Source: Candidatus Solibacter usitatus (lineage in GTDB: Bacteria > Acidobacteriota > Terriglobia > Bryobacterales > Bryobacteraceae). From it: DNA of 42,181 bases. The stretch is taken from positions 1 through 42,181 of the forward strand of contig JACPVQ010000161.1 of NCBI GenBank assembly GCA_016191645.1. The letters are read 5' to 3'. Position numbers and translations under genes: made by a program. Under the pieces are notes generated by a model that did not search any database, had not been told where the DNA came from, and saw nothing but the letters and a program-made list of their open reading frames with translations. Positions 33,279-42,072 of the stretch are shown here, piece by piece; the stretch's first letter is position 1, and every line of letters starts with the position of its first letter.

Positions 33279-34304
33279 ATGTCAGCCAGTTTCGCTACTA
33301 CGATGGATGCCGCCGAATTGAAGGGCCGCATCACGCGCTTTCACCAAGCCTACTCCGACATCGTCGCACAAGTGCGCCGCGTTATCGTCGGCCAGGAAGA
33401 GGTGCTGGACCAGGTGCTCATCGCGCTGTTTGTCGGCGGCAATTGCCTCATCACGGGATTGCCGGGAACCGCCAAGACACTGCTGGTACGCACCTTGGCG
33501 CAAACGCTCGGCCTGGATTTCAAACGCATCCAGTTCACGCCGGATCTGATGCCCACCGACATGACGGGTACGGACATCATCGAAGAGGACAACACCACCG
33601 GGCGGCGTACGTGGACATTCGTTCCGGGCCCCATCTTCGCGAATATTCTTCTGGCGGACGAAATCAACCGCACGCCGCCGAAGACGCAATCCGCATTGCT
33701 CGAGGCAATGCAGGAGCGCTCCTGCACCGTGCGCGGCAATCTTTACAAACTGCCCAACCCGTTTTTCGTGCTCGCCACTCAGAACCCCATTGAACTCGAA
33801 GGCACCTATCCGCTTCCGGAAGCGCAGCTTGATCGATTCCTGTTCAACGTCCTGCTCGACTACCTGCCCGCGGAAGATGAAATGAAGGTGCTCGATCTCA
33901 CCACCACCACGCACGTGGCGAAGTCCGATCCGGTGACGAACGGAGAAGAGATTCTCAGCTTCCAGGAACTGGTGCGCATGGTTCCCATCGGCGAATCGGT
34001 GTCCCGTTACGCCGTCGATTTCGTTCGCGCCACACGCAGCAGCGACCCCACCGCGCCCGATTTCATCAAGAAGTACGTCAACTACGGAGCGAGCGTGCGC
34101 GGCGCGCAATTTCTGGTTCTGGCCGCCAAAGCACGTGCTCTCGTGAAACAGCGCTACCACGTTTCCTACGAAGACATCACGGCCATGGCGATCCCCGTTT
34201 TGCGGCACCGCCTGTTGATCAACTTCCAGGCCGAATCGGATCGCCTCTCCACCGACGATATTTTGAAGAGATTGCAGGAAGCCAAGCCCGCGCCGAAAGC
34301 CTGA
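33279..34304 (+). CDS. MoxR-family AAA+ ATPase
   Basis: A 341-residue AAA_3-type ATPase of the MoxR family, cytoplasmic. Walker A GLPGTAKT (60-67), Walker B LLADEINRTPPKTQSALLEAMQE starting at 124, sensor-1 NPFFVLATQNP, and the arginine-finger region EGTYPLPEAQLDRF are all present. MoxR proteins are thought to act as chaperones that mature or activate VWA-domain partners. The DUF58 and BatA-like genes immediately downstream (gaps of 3 and 0 bp) are the usual partners. ATG 33279 is used; ATG 33303 is a possible shorter start. This is the central ATPase of the cluster. Confidence 0.95.
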   Translation: MSASFATTMDAAELKGRITRFHQAYSDIVAQVRRVIVGQEEVLDQVLIALFVGGNCLITGLPGTAKTLLVRTLAQTLGLDFKRIQFTPDLMPTDMTGTDIIEEDNTTGRRTWTFVPGPIFANILLADEINRTPPKTQSALLEAMQERSCTVRGNLYKLPNPFFVLATQNPIELEGTYPLPEAQLDRFLFNVLLDYLPAEDEMKVLDLTTTTHVAKSDPVTNGEEILSFQELVRMVPIGESVSRYAVDFVRATRSSDPTAPDFIKKYVNYGASVRGAQFLVLAAKARALVKQRYHVSYEDITAMAIPVLRHRLLINFQAESDRLSTDDILKRLQEAKPAPKA

Positions 34305-34307
34305 TCC

Positions 34308-35195
34308 ATGCAGCATCGCTTTCTGGAACCCAGCGTCTTAGCTGGCATGTCCGATATTCAACTCGTCGCCAAGATGGTGGTGAACGGTTTCATCTCCGGA
34401 TTGCACCGCTCGCCCGATTTTGGATTCAGCCAGGAGTTCGCCGAATACCGGCCTTATTCTATGGGCGATGATTTGCGTTATGTCGATTGGAACGTCTTTG
34501 CGCGTACCGAGAAGACTTTTCTGAAGCGCTATCGCGGCGAAACCAACACCAGAGTGACGGTGCTGCTGGATGCCAGCGCGTCCATGGGCTTCGGTTCGCA
34601 CCGTGTTCCGAAGATCGATTACGCGCGCTACCTGGCGGCCTCCATGTGTTATCTCGCGCTGGAGCAGCGCGATGCCTGCGGCATCATTGTGTTTGACGAC
34701 GAAGTGCGGCAGTTCGTGCCGCCGCGCAGCCGCCAAGGCCAGTTGGCGCGCCTGTTGCACGCGGTGGAGCACGCCGAGCCGCGCGCGCACACCGATTTTG
34801 CAAAACCGTTTTTCCATTTCCAGCAGTATCAGTTCCGCCGCGGCATCGCGATCGTTATCTCCGATTTCTACGCGCCCCCCGAAGTGGTGGTGAAAACCAT
34901 TGAGCCGCTGCGTTTCCGCGGCACCGAAGTTGTTCTGTTCCACGTGCTGGACCCCGAAGAGCTTAAACCGAAATTCCGCGACCCTGTCATTCTGGTTGAC
35001 ATGGAGACGAAGGATTCGATGGAGGTCTCGCCAGACTACGCGAACAACGAGTACCGCACCAAGATCCGCGCGCACGTGGAAGAGTTGGGGAGCAAAGCTC
35101 GCGGCGCGGGCTTGGGCTATCACGTCCTCGATACCAGCCAGCCGCTGGACGAGGCGATGCGCGAGTACTTCCGCGTCCGGGAGGGCCGCTACTAG
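34308..35195 (+). CDS. DUF58 / VWA-like protein, MoxR partner
   Basis: A 295-residue cytoplasmic protein. The DUF58 hallmark EYRPYSMGDDLRYVDWNVFART lies at about 46-67. A VWA fold follows with the MIDAS motif LLDASASMGF (Asp88, Ser90, Ser92). It lacks the N-terminal membrane helices found in some DUF58 proteins. DUF58 genes are routinely next to moxR and their products are presumed substrates or adaptors of the ATPase. It starts 3 bp after the MoxR stop, and its own stop is immediately followed by ATG 35196. Confidence 0.92.
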   Translation: MQHRFLEPSVLAGMSDIQLVAKMVVNGFISGLHRSPDFGFSQEFAEYRPYSMGDDLRYVDWNVFARTEKTFLKRYRGETNTRVTVLLDASASMGFGSHRVPKIDYARYLAASMCYLALEQRDACGIIVFDDEVRQFVPPRSRQGQLARLLHAVEHAEPRAHTDFAKPFFHFQQYQFRRGIAIVISDFYAPPEVVVKTIEPLRFRGTEVVLFHVLDPEELKPKFRDPVILVDMETKDSMEVSPDYANNEYRTKIRAHVEELGSKARGAGLGYHVLDTSQPLDEAMREYFRVREGRY

Positions 35196-37163
35196 ATGGG
35201 CTTCCTCGCTCCATGGTTTTTGGCGGGAATGGCGATGTTGGGCCTGCCCGTGTGGCTGCATCTTCTGCGCCAGCACAAGACCACGCCGCGGGATTTTGCT
35301 TCGCTCATGTTTTTCGAGCGGCGCACGCAAAGTTCCATCAAGCATCGCCGCTTGAAGTATCTATTGTTGATGATTCTTCGCTTGCTGGTGCTTCTGTTCT
35401 TGGTGCTGGCGTTCGCCGCGCCGTTCCTGCGGCACATGGGACCGCTCAGCGCCGGCGGCCGCAAGCTGCTGGTGGTGGCCGTAGACAATTCTGCCAGCAT
35501 GCGAACCGCGGGCCGGCTGGAGCGCGCCAAACGCGAAGCCATCTCCGTTCTCGCCGGGCGAGGCGCGCGCGAACAGGCGCAGGTGCTCGCCATCGGATCT
35601 GGCGTGCAGGCCATGACACAGACCATCGCCGAGCCGAACGAATTGCGCGCCGCCGTCGAAGCGATCAAGCCTTCGGATTCGCATAGTTCTTACGGTGAAT
35701 TGGCGCGTGCGCTTCGTTCGCTGGAACAATCGGCGACCTCGATGCCTCCGGCTTTTACCGATTTGCGGTTAGGCCCGTCCACCAAACTCGTCGTCCATTC
35801 CATGGCCGATAAGACGATTCCCAACTACGCGGTGGAAAGCGTCAATGCGCCGCGGAGCGTGTTCGATACGAAAAAAGCCCGCGTGCAGGTGACCGTTGCG
35901 TCTTATCATGGGCCGAAGGCCAAACGCGAAGTTTCGCTGCGGCTGAACGGAAAAACTACGGCGGTGAAGACCGTCGAGATCCCGGAGAACGGGCGCGCCT
36001 CGGTGGAATTCCTCGGCCTGGATGCCAACTACGGATTTAACAAAGCGGAAGCGCGAATCGCCGGCGGTGACGAAAGCCCGTCCGACGACGTCTATTACTT
36101 CTCAGTGGAACGCGCCGATCCAAAGCGAGTCTTGTTTGTGCATGACGGCAGGCAGCCGAAAGGTCTGCTCTACTACCGCGCCGCTCTGGAATCCGCAACA
36201 GAAGGCGCGTTCGCCGTGGATGGGCTGCCCGCCGATCAATCCGCCAACGTTTCTCCCAACAAATACAGTTTCGTTGTCGTCTCCGATACCGCCATTCTGC
36301 CCGGCGGCTTCGAGGAGGCGCTGAAGAATTACGTGCGCGGCGGCGGATCGGCGCTAATCGCCGCGGGTCCCGCCATGGCTGGACGCACACGCATCCCGGT
36401 GTTCGATGAAGCGATTCGTGAAACGCGCTACGCCTCGCGCGCCGGAGAGCGTTACCTTGTTGCGGGTCAAATGGACTTGACGCATCCGGCGCTGAAATCG
36501 GCGGCGAAGTGGGAGAGCGTGAAGTTTTATCAGGCCGCGCGGATTGAGCCGGGACAGGCGCGCGTCGTGGCTCGCCTCGCCGATGCCACTCCGTTGTTGC
36601 TGGAAAAGCGCATCGGCGAAGGACGTGTGATGGTCTTCGCGTCTACCTTCGACAACATCTCCAACGATTTTCCTTTGCACCCCGCCTTCGTGCCTTTCGT
36701 TGAACAAGGCGCGCGCTATCTGGCCGGAAGTGAAGCCCGGCCCTCCAGCTACACCGTGGATGCCAGCGTCGATCTGCGCGCCGAAAAAGGCGCGGGCACG
36801 GTGGAAGTATTGGACCCGCATGGCAAGCGCGCCCTTGATCTGAAAGAGGCTAGCAGCGCACAGAGCTTCCTGTTGCGCGAAGTGGGCTACTACGATATTG
36901 GCCGCGGCAATGATCGCCACGAGTTGGTGGCTGTCAACGCGGATCGCAAAGAATCGGATTTGGAATTGATGCCGAAGGATTCCGTGGACCTGTGGCAGGG
37001 AACGGGATCGAAAACCGGCGCTCCGGCGGCAGGTTCTAAAGAAGAGCAGGATCAGCAGACGTCGAACTTGTGGTGGTATGCAATGCTGGCCGCCGTTTTG
37101 CTGGCCTTGGCCGAGTCTGTGCTGGCCAGCCGCTACCTGGACACGGTTCCGGCGGACGCCTGA
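35196..37163 (+). CDS. BatA-like membrane VWA protein
   Basis: A 655-residue inner-membrane protein. The N-terminus is the BatA/aerotolerance-regulator N domain (FLAPWFLAGMAMLGLPVWLH, then LRQHKTTPRDFASLMFF) with two hydrophobic helices (about 4-24 and 54-76). A VWA-like domain follows with the MIDAS start VVAVDNSASM (Asp97, Ser99, Ser101). Residues 210-620 contain beta-sandwich and GATase-like regions (GRVMVFASTFDNISNDFPLHPAF). A final transmembrane helix lies at about 628-648. Bat proteins accompany MoxR in many bacteria, and a role in envelope stress is proposed for some. It directly abuts DUF58. The following gene is separated by repeat copy B. Confidence 0.9.
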   Translation: MGFLAPWFLAGMAMLGLPVWLHLLRQHKTTPRDFASLMFFERRTQSSIKHRRLKYLLLMILRLLVLLFLVLAFAAPFLRHMGPLSAGGRKLLVVAVDNSASMRTAGRLERAKREAISVLAGRGAREQAQVLAIGSGVQAMTQTIAEPNELRAAVEAIKPSDSHSSYGELARALRSLEQSATSMPPAFTDLRLGPSTKLVVHSMADKTIPNYAVESVNAPRSVFDTKKARVQVTVASYHGPKAKREVSLRLNGKTTAVKTVEIPENGRASVEFLGLDANYGFNKAEARIAGGDESPSDDVYYFSVERADPKRVLFVHDGRQPKGLLYYRAALESATEGAFAVDGLPADQSANVSPNKYSFVVVSDTAILPGGFEEALKNYVRGGGSALIAAGPAMAGRTRIPVFDEAIRETRYASRAGERYLVAGQMDLTHPALKSAAKWESVKFYQAARIEPGQARVVARLADATPLLLEKRIGEGRVMVFASTFDNISNDFPLHPAFVPFVEQGARYLAGSEARPSSYTVDASVDLRAEKGAGTVEVLDPHGKRALDLKEASSAQSFLLREVGYYDIGRGNDRHELVAVNADRKESDLELMPKDSVDLWQGTGSKTGAPAAGSKEEQDQQTSNLWWYAMLAAVLLALAESVLASRYLDTVPADA

Positions 37164-37168
37164 TAGAA

Positions 37169-37208
37169 TGTACTACTAAGATTTCTTTTGGTTGCGGCTG
37201 TGCTGGTG
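37169..37208. repeat. Truncated extra copy of the repeat terminus
   Basis: TGTACTACTA at 37169-37178 repeats the terminal sequence found again at 37209-37218. The bases between (AAGATTTCTTTTGG, then TTGCGGCTGTGCT) match the inner part of the right-hand terminal arm of copy B read on the other strand, with about 30 bases of that arm missing. It looks like a partly deleted end of another element lying next to copy B. Confidence 0.7.
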
Positions 37209-37457
37209 TGTACTACTAGACTTTGAAATCTTCCCAAACCGCGAAGATTTCTTTTTGTGGGGCAGATCTCCAGATCTGCGAGGCGGTCTCCAGACCGCCT
37301 CTGCCGGGAGTTCGAGTTCGCTGGAGGCGACCGCTGCGCGGTCGCGATGGGATCTGGAGATCCCATCGCAGGTCTGGAGACCAGCCCCACAGAGCAGCAC
37401 AGCCGCAACCAAAGAGAATCTTCGCGGCTTGGCGAGATTTCAGAGTCTAGTAGTACA
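37209..37457. repeat. Interspersed palindromic repeat, copy B (MITE-like)
   Basis: A 249-bp element with terminal inverted repeats of roughly 45 bp beginning TGTACTACTAGACT at the left and ending TAGTAGTACA at 37448-37457. Inside lie hairpins CAGATCTCCAGATCTG (37263-37278), AGGCGGTCTCCAGACCGCCT (37281-37300), GCGACCGC-TGC-GCGGTCGC (37327-37345), a 24-bp hairpin CGATGGGATCT-GG-AGATCCCATCG (37345-37368) and GGTCTGGAGACC (37371-37382). The tail 37391-37457 matches copy A at 61 of 67 positions. It encodes nothing; open frames in it are palindrome by-products. It accounts for most of the 330-bp gap between the BatA-like and DUF4175-like genes. Confidence 0.88.
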
Positions 37458-37493
37458 AAGCAGTAGAGGTAGATTGGAACGAGGGGGCATCGA

Positions 37494-40400
37494 ATGAACG
37501 CGTTCGACCAACTGGAATCCTACTTACGAGCCATCGAGCGCCGCTTGCGCTGGATGACTTTCACGCAGGGCGCGGCCATTACCGCGGCATCGGCACTGGT
37601 GGCCACGGTCCTGCTGGTGATGATCGTCAACGGCTTCGCGTTCAGTGAGCGTAGCCTTGGCTGGGCGCGCTTTGCGCTCTTCCTCGCTTTGGCCTTCGCC
37701 ATCGGCTTCGGCGTCGTAATGCCACTGCTGCGTCTGAATTCGCGTCGTGCCGCGCGCGGAGCGGAGAGCAAGTACCCCGAATTCAAAGAACGTCTCCTCA
37801 CCTTCGCCGAGAAAAAAGAAGAGATCCGCGAAAACCCATTTCTCGAATTGCTCGCCGCCGACACAGTTGAAGTTGCCCGCGCCGCGGAACCGCGTTTCAT
37901 TGTTCCGTCGTTCCGTCTGGCCGTCTCTTTGGTCGCCGCCCTGTTCGCTAGCGGAATACTCGTGTGGCTCACCACCTCCGGTCCCGGCTATTGGGGCCAC
38001 GGTGCGTCGCTGCTCTGGGCGGGCACTCCGAAGATCTCGCAACCTTATTACACACTCACGGTAACGCCCGGTGACCGCCGCGTGCGCCGCAAGACCGATC
38101 AAATGATCAACGCTGTCCTGGGCGGTTTCGAAACCACCAACGTGCGCTTGTTCGCGCGCTACGAAGGCGCAACCAAGTGGGAGCAGGTGCAGATGGCCCC
38201 ACGAGCCTCCGGCGGCGGCTTCGAATTCCTCTTCGCGGGTCTGCCCGCGTCGGTGGATTACTACGTCGAAGCGGGTGCCATCCATTCGAAGAATTTCAAA
38301 CTGACGGCCGTCGATCTGCCCGGCGTGAAAAAGGCCCGCGTCACCTATCACTATCCGGCATGGTCCGGTTTGCGGGAAGCGAGCGAAGAGAACACAGGCG
38401 ACATCCGCGCCATCGCCGGAACCGAGGCCGACGTGTTCTTCCAGACAGACCGTCCATTGAAGGACGGATTGCTGGTGCTGGAAGACGGCAAGAAAATTCC
38501 GTTGAAAGAAAAAGATGGTTGGATGACCGCGCGCGTCACTGTGGAGAAAGACGGCATGTATCACGTCGCTGCCATGGACGCGGGCGAAGCCGTACGCATC
38601 TCCGAGGATTTCTTTATCGAATCGCGCGTCGAGCAGCCTCCCATGGCGAAGATTCGCCGGCCGCGCAACGATGCGCGCGTCAGCCCGATTGAAGAGGTCG
38701 TCATTGAAGTGGATGCCGAAGACGATTTCGGCTTGCACGAAGTGACACTCAAGTACTCGGTCAACGGCGGCCCCGAAAAGAGCGTCAACCTTATGCCCGG
38801 CAAGGGCGTGAAGCAGGTGCAGGGCAAAACGATGATCGCCCTGGAAGATTACAAACTGGTCCCCGGCGACGTCGTCAGCGCCTATGTGCTGGCGCGCGAT
38901 GCGCGTTCCACAACGCAGACCGACATGATCTTCATTGAAACCGTTCCCTACGAATACGAGTTCACGCAATCGCAGCAAATGGCCGGCGGCGGCGGTGGGG
39001 GCGGCGGTCAGGAAGAGCAGCAGAAAATATCGGCGCGGCAGAAAGAGATCATCGCCGCAACCTGGAATCAGATTCGCGATAAGGCCGGCAACAAAACAGC
39101 CGCGGCCGAGAATGCGACGTTTCTTTCGGAAGTGCAAGGCAAACTTCGCGACCAGGCGAAGAGTCTTGCTCAACGCATGAAGAGCCGCGAACTATCGGGC
39201 ACCAATACTCAATTCAAGAGCTTTACCGCGGACATGGAGAAAGCCGCCGAGGCCATGAACAAGGCCTCCGACAAGCTCAAAACGCAAGGCTGGAAAGAAG
39301 CGCTGCCGCAGGAACAGGTTGCGCTGCAACATTTGCTGCGCGCCGAATCCACGTTCCGCGAAATTCAAGTGGCGTTCGGACGCCAGGGTGGCGGAGGCGG
39401 TGGTGGTGGCGGTGGCGGCCGCGATCTAGCCAGTATGTTCGATCTCGAACTCGATACGGAAAAAAATCAGTACGAGACGGGCCAGCAATCGGGCGGCGGC
39501 GGATCCGCGGAGCAGCAGCAGAAGGAAGTGGATGAAGCGCTGCAAAAACTGGAGCAACTCGCCCGGCGGCAGAAAGAGCTAGCCGAGCAGATGCGCAATC
39601 AGCAGAAGCAAACTCCGCAAACGCGCTGGCAGCAGGAGATGTTGCGTCGCGAGGCCGAAGAATTGAAGAAGCAGATGGAGCAGATGGCTCGCGGACAACA
39701 GGGTCAGCAAGGTCAACAGCAGGGCCAGCAAGGGCAGCAGGGACAACAGGGACAACAGGGGCAGCAAGGGCAGCAGCAAGGGCAACAACAAGGACAGCAA
39801 TCGGCGTCCGGCGGTCAGAGCGGCCAGCAGCAGCAGCAGCAACAGCAACAGCGCCAGCAGCAGATGGCGCGGCAGATGCAACGCAATCAGGCCAACGCCG
39901 ATCCGCGGTTGGAACGCTCGCTCGAACGGTTGCGTCAGGCGACCGAAGATATGCGCCGCAACACCAGCGAGCAAGGTGGCGAAGCCGGATCACGGCGCGC
40001 CGCCGAGAAGCTGCAGGAAGCTACGGACATGCTCTCTTCCATCCGCAAACAGGAAGCGTCTGGGCAGTTGGGCGATCTGGTGAAAAAATCGGAAGAGCTT
40101 GCCGCGCGCCAGCGAGGCATGCAGGAGCAGTTGCGTCAGATGTACGGCCAAAACCAGCAGCAGAACGATCTGCAACAGCTGCAGGAGAACATGCGCAAGA
40201 CACAGGAACTGGCGCGGCAGAAGGAAGACATGGCGGGCCGCATGGAGCAGTTGGAGAAGGACATGCAAAAGGCCGCGCGCGACCTGGCGGGCACGAATCG
40301 CCAGGCATCCTCGAAGGTCCGCGAAGGGTTGGGCGAAATGCAGGGCAGCGAGGCAACGCGCGATATGCGGCTGGGCGCTGAATGGCTGCGCCGTGGACTC

Positions 40401-41315
40401 GGCGCGTCCGCCTACATGCGTGAGCCGCGCATCACCAACGCTCTGGAACGCGCGCGCGACACTTTGCGCGAAGCACAGCAGCGCGTCGAAAAGGACGGCA
40501 CGGGCCAGGCAGGCGGCGAATTGGAGAAAGCACTCTCGCGCGTGGAACGACTGCGTTCGCAGTTGGATCAGCTTTCGCAGCAAGGTCAGCAGGGTCAACA
40601 AGGCCAGGGACAACAACAGGGTCAGCAACAAGGCCAGCAAGCTGGTAATCAGCAAGGCCAGCAAGGTCAAAAGGGCCAAGGGCAGAAGGGCCAACAGGGC
40701 CAAGGACAAGGACAACCGGGTCAGCAAGGGCAACAAGGCCAACAAGGTCAGGGCCAGCAAGGTGGTCAACAGCAGGGCGGCCAACAAGCTGGGGGTCAAC
40801 AGGGTGGCCAGCGCGGCATGGGCGGCAGAGCGGGCATGGATCAATATCAGCCCGGTACGCGCATGCAGGGCGGCGGCCGTGAGTTCGGTCCCACCGAGCG
40901 CGGCTACAATGCTCTCAACGACGGATCTCTCCGCGCTAGTGGCGGACCGCTTCCGCCCGAACAGCAGCGCGGCCTGGAAACCGCTTATCGTGAAGGCCTT
41001 CGCGACCTGAACCAGCTTCGCGGACAACTCCGCGAAGGCAGCGGCGAAAGCGCAATGGAAACCGAGAAAGAGCTTCAGGAGTTACTGCGTCAGATGATGC
41101 GCCTCGATCCTTCACGCTTCCCCGGCAACCCGGCGCTGCTGGAACAAATGCGCGCGCAGTTGCTTCCCGGCTTGCAGCAGTTGGAAATTCAGTTGCGCCG
41201 TCAAGTGGAAGAGAAGCAGGGCGGCCAGGTGCGCACCGGCCGCAGCGACGCCATTCCGTCCGGCTATGCCGATGCGGTGGCGGAGTACTTCCGCAAGCTC
41301 AGCAAAGGCAAGTAG
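37494..41315 (+). CDS. DUF4175-like giant membrane protein with Gln/Gly-rich tracts
   Basis: A 1273-residue protein. Residues 1-165 hold three hydrophobic helices (about 26-48, 58-80, 140-160), as in DUF4175 membrane proteins of MoxR clusters. Residues 180-500 are extracytoplasmic beta domains (YYTLTVTPGDRRVRRKTDQM, VSPIEEVVIEVDAEDDFGLHEVTLKYS). From about 500 onward it is helical coiled coil (RQKELAEQMRNQQKQ, RREAEELKKQMEQMARG) interrupted by two Gln/Gly low-complexity tracts (about residues 734-790 and 1029-1107) and short poly-Gly runs. The family's DUF4175 C-terminal part is typically Gln-rich. The start ATG 37494 has a GAGGGG site 6-7 bases upstream. It probably forms a long fibrous periplasmic partner of the VWA proteins. 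Assignment to DUF4175 is by layout and context. Confidence 0.8.
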   Translation: MNAFDQLESYLRAIERRLRWMTFTQGAAITAASALVATVLLVMIVNGFAFSERSLGWARFALFLALAFAIGFGVVMPLLRLNSRRAARGAESKYPEFKERLLTFAEKKEEIRENPFLELLAADTVEVARAAEPRFIVPSFRLAVSLVAALFASGILVWLTTSGPGYWGHGASLLWAGTPKISQPYYTLTVTPGDRRVRRKTDQMINAVLGGFETTNVRLFARYEGATKWEQVQMAPRASGGGFEFLFAGLPASVDYYVEAGAIHSKNFKLTAVDLPGVKKARVTYHYPAWSGLREASEENTGDIRAIAGTEADVFFQTDRPLKDGLLVLEDGKKIPLKEKDGWMTARVTVEKDGMYHVAAMDAGEAVRISEDFFIESRVEQPPMAKIRRPRNDARVSPIEEVVIEVDAEDDFGLHEVTLKYSVNGGPEKSVNLMPGKGVKQVQGKTMIALEDYKLVPGDVVSAYVLARDARSTTQTDMIFIETVPYEYEFTQSQQMAGGGGGGGGQEEQQKISARQKEIIAATWNQIRDKAGNKTAAAENATFLSEVQGKLRDQAKSLAQRMKSRELSGTNTQFKSFTADMEKAAEAMNKASDKLKTQGWKEALPQEQVALQHLLRAESTFREIQVAFGRQGGGGGGGGGGGRDLASMFDLELDTEKNQYETGQQSGGGGSAEQQQKEVDEALQKLEQLARRQKELAEQMRNQQKQTPQTRWQQEMLRREAEELKKQMEQMARGQQGQQGQQQGQQGQQGQQGQQGQQGQQQGQQQGQQSASGGQSGQQQQQQQQQRQQQMARQMQRNQANADPRLERSLERLRQATEDMRRNTSEQGGEAGSRRAAEKLQEATDMLSSIRKQEASGQLGDLVKKSEELAARQRGMQEQLRQMYGQNQQQNDLQQLQENMRKTQELARQKEDMAGRMEQLEKDMQKAARDLAGTNRQASSKVREGLGEMQGSEATRDMRLGAEWLRRGLGASAYMREPRITNALERARDTLREAQQRVEKDGTGQAGGELEKALSRVERLRSQLDQLSQQGQQGQQGQGQQQGQQQGQQAGNQQGQQGQKGQGQKGQQGQGQGQPGQQGQQGQQGQGQQGGQQQGGQQAGGQQGGQRGMGGRAGMDQYQPGTRMQGGGREFGPTERGYNALNDGSLRASGGPLPPEQQRGLETAYREGLRDLNQLRGQLREGSGESAMETEKELQELLRQMMRLDPSRFPGNPALLEQMRAQLLPGLQQLEIQLRRQVEEKQGGQVRTGRSDAIPSGYADAVAEYFRKLSKGK
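39692..39863 (+). repeat. Gln/Gly codon repeat tract 1
   Basis: About 170 bp of tandem CAG/CAA-GGN units, mostly Q-Q-G with a stretch of consecutive Gln, inside the DUF4175-like gene. Both synonymous Gln codons are mixed, which argues for selection at the protein level as well as repeat slippage. Confidence 0.9.
40578..40814 (+). repeat. Gln/Gly codon repeat tract 2
   Basis: About 235 bp of tandem units encoding mainly Q-G, Q-Q-G and K-G, in frame inside the DUF4175-like gene. The tract is flexible and uncharged apart from a few Lys, and separates two coiled-coil regions. Tract length is likely to vary between strains. Confidence 0.9.
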
Positions 41316-41318
41316 CGG

Positions 41319-41690
41319 CTACTTCACGCCCAGCAGCATGTACGTCACCGTGGCGATGGCGCAAAGCGTTCCCTGCTCGTCCATCAACTCCACGGTGCCC
41401 ACGCACAATGTCCGCCCGGTCTTCACCATCTTCGCCTTCGCGCGCAACACTGTGCTCTCGCGCACGGCTCGCAGATAGTTCACTTTCAACTCCACAGTGG
41501 TCGTGGCGGGCTCCGGCTGCACCAGGTGCATAATCGCATACCACACAGCCTCATCGGCCACGGTCGCAATCAGCCCTCCGTGCAGCGTCCCATCCGGGTT
41601 GAAGAAAAAATCCTTCAACTGACATTCGATGGTCACACCATCGTCGCGGCGTTCGGTGACGCGCAGTTCCAGAAAATCGGTAAATGTCAT
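41319..41690 (-). CDS. PaaI-like thioesterase (hotdog fold)
   Basis: A 123-residue acyl-CoA thioesterase-like protein. The family signature is visible as NPDGTLHGGLIATVADEAVWYAI (around residues 31-53), with the HGG turn and the acidic residue on the long helix that form the active site. VELKVNYLRAV is the matching beta strand. Members hydrolyse acyl- or aryl-CoA esters as dimers or tetramers in the cytoplasm. Its ATG overlaps the stop of the upstream DUF1501 gene by 4 bases, suggesting co-transcription. Its stop lies 3 bp from the stop of the convergent DUF4175-like gene. Confidence 0.88.
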   Translation of the reverse strand: MTFTDFLELRVTERRDDGVTIECQLKDFFFNPDGTLHGGLIATVADEAVWYAIMHLVQPEPATTTVELKVNYLRAVRESTVLRAKAKMVKTGRTLCVGTVELMDEQGTLCAIATVTYMLLGVK

Positions 41691-42072
41691 GCGAACAAAT
41701 CCGCTACCGGCTTGCCCTTTCCGTCCTTGGTCACGTGGAAAGGGCGCTTCTCCACTTCATAAGCGAGATCCGGCGGAATGCCCATGGCGTGATAGATCGA
41801 TGCATGAAGATCTTCAATGCGCACCGGCTTGTCGATGGCGCGGCAGGGGCGCTCATCCGCCGTTGTGCCATACAAATACCCCTTCTTCACGCCGCCGCCG
41901 ATCATCAACACGGCCCCCGCGTCCGTGAAGTGGCGATGCATGCCGTAATGCTTCGGCTCCTCCATCAAGTCCGGTTGCTTGACCTGCTCTTTCACCGTCT
42001 TCGATGGCTTTCCTTCCACCATCATGTCGCGGCTGAACTCGCTTGCCAGAACGATCAACGTACGGTCGAGAG
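41687..42072 (-). CDS. DUF1501 protein, C-terminal part (5' end lost at the window edge)
   Basis: The visible ~128 residues match the C-terminus of DUF1501 sulfatase-like proteins: LDRTLIVLASEFSRD, a loop with HYGMHRHFTDAGAVLMIGGGVKKG, VRIEDLHASIYHAMG and a final FHVTKDGKGKPVADLF. In this family the protein is usually a secreted alkaline-phosphatase-fold hydrolase paired with a DUF1549/DUF1553 cytochrome gene. Homology stops abruptly near base 42072: the residues upstream of LDRT, where a typical DUF1501 sequence should continue, are unrelated. The reading frame stays open to the window edge, but I think that part is not this gene. Confidence 0.8.

Noticed and set aside
37164-37208. Intrinsic terminator after the BatA-like gene
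   Set aside because: The sequence is a repeat terminus; no stem followed by a T-run was found before copy B.
37524-39173. A 549-residue open frame on the minus strand inside the DUF4175-like gene
   Set aside because: It is antisense to a clear membrane/coiled-coil protein, is His/Arg/Gly-rich with no family resemblance, and is explained by codon bias in GC-rich sequence.
39692-40814. Repeat tracts considered as a CRISPR array
   Set aside because: The units are in-frame Gln/Gly codons without conserved repeats and unique spacers, and no cas genes are present.
39990-41027. A 345-residue Leu/Ala-rich minus-strand frame that looks like a membrane protein
   Set aside because: The Leu runs are the complement of the CAG/CAA Gln tracts of the DUF4175-like gene; no start context or family match.
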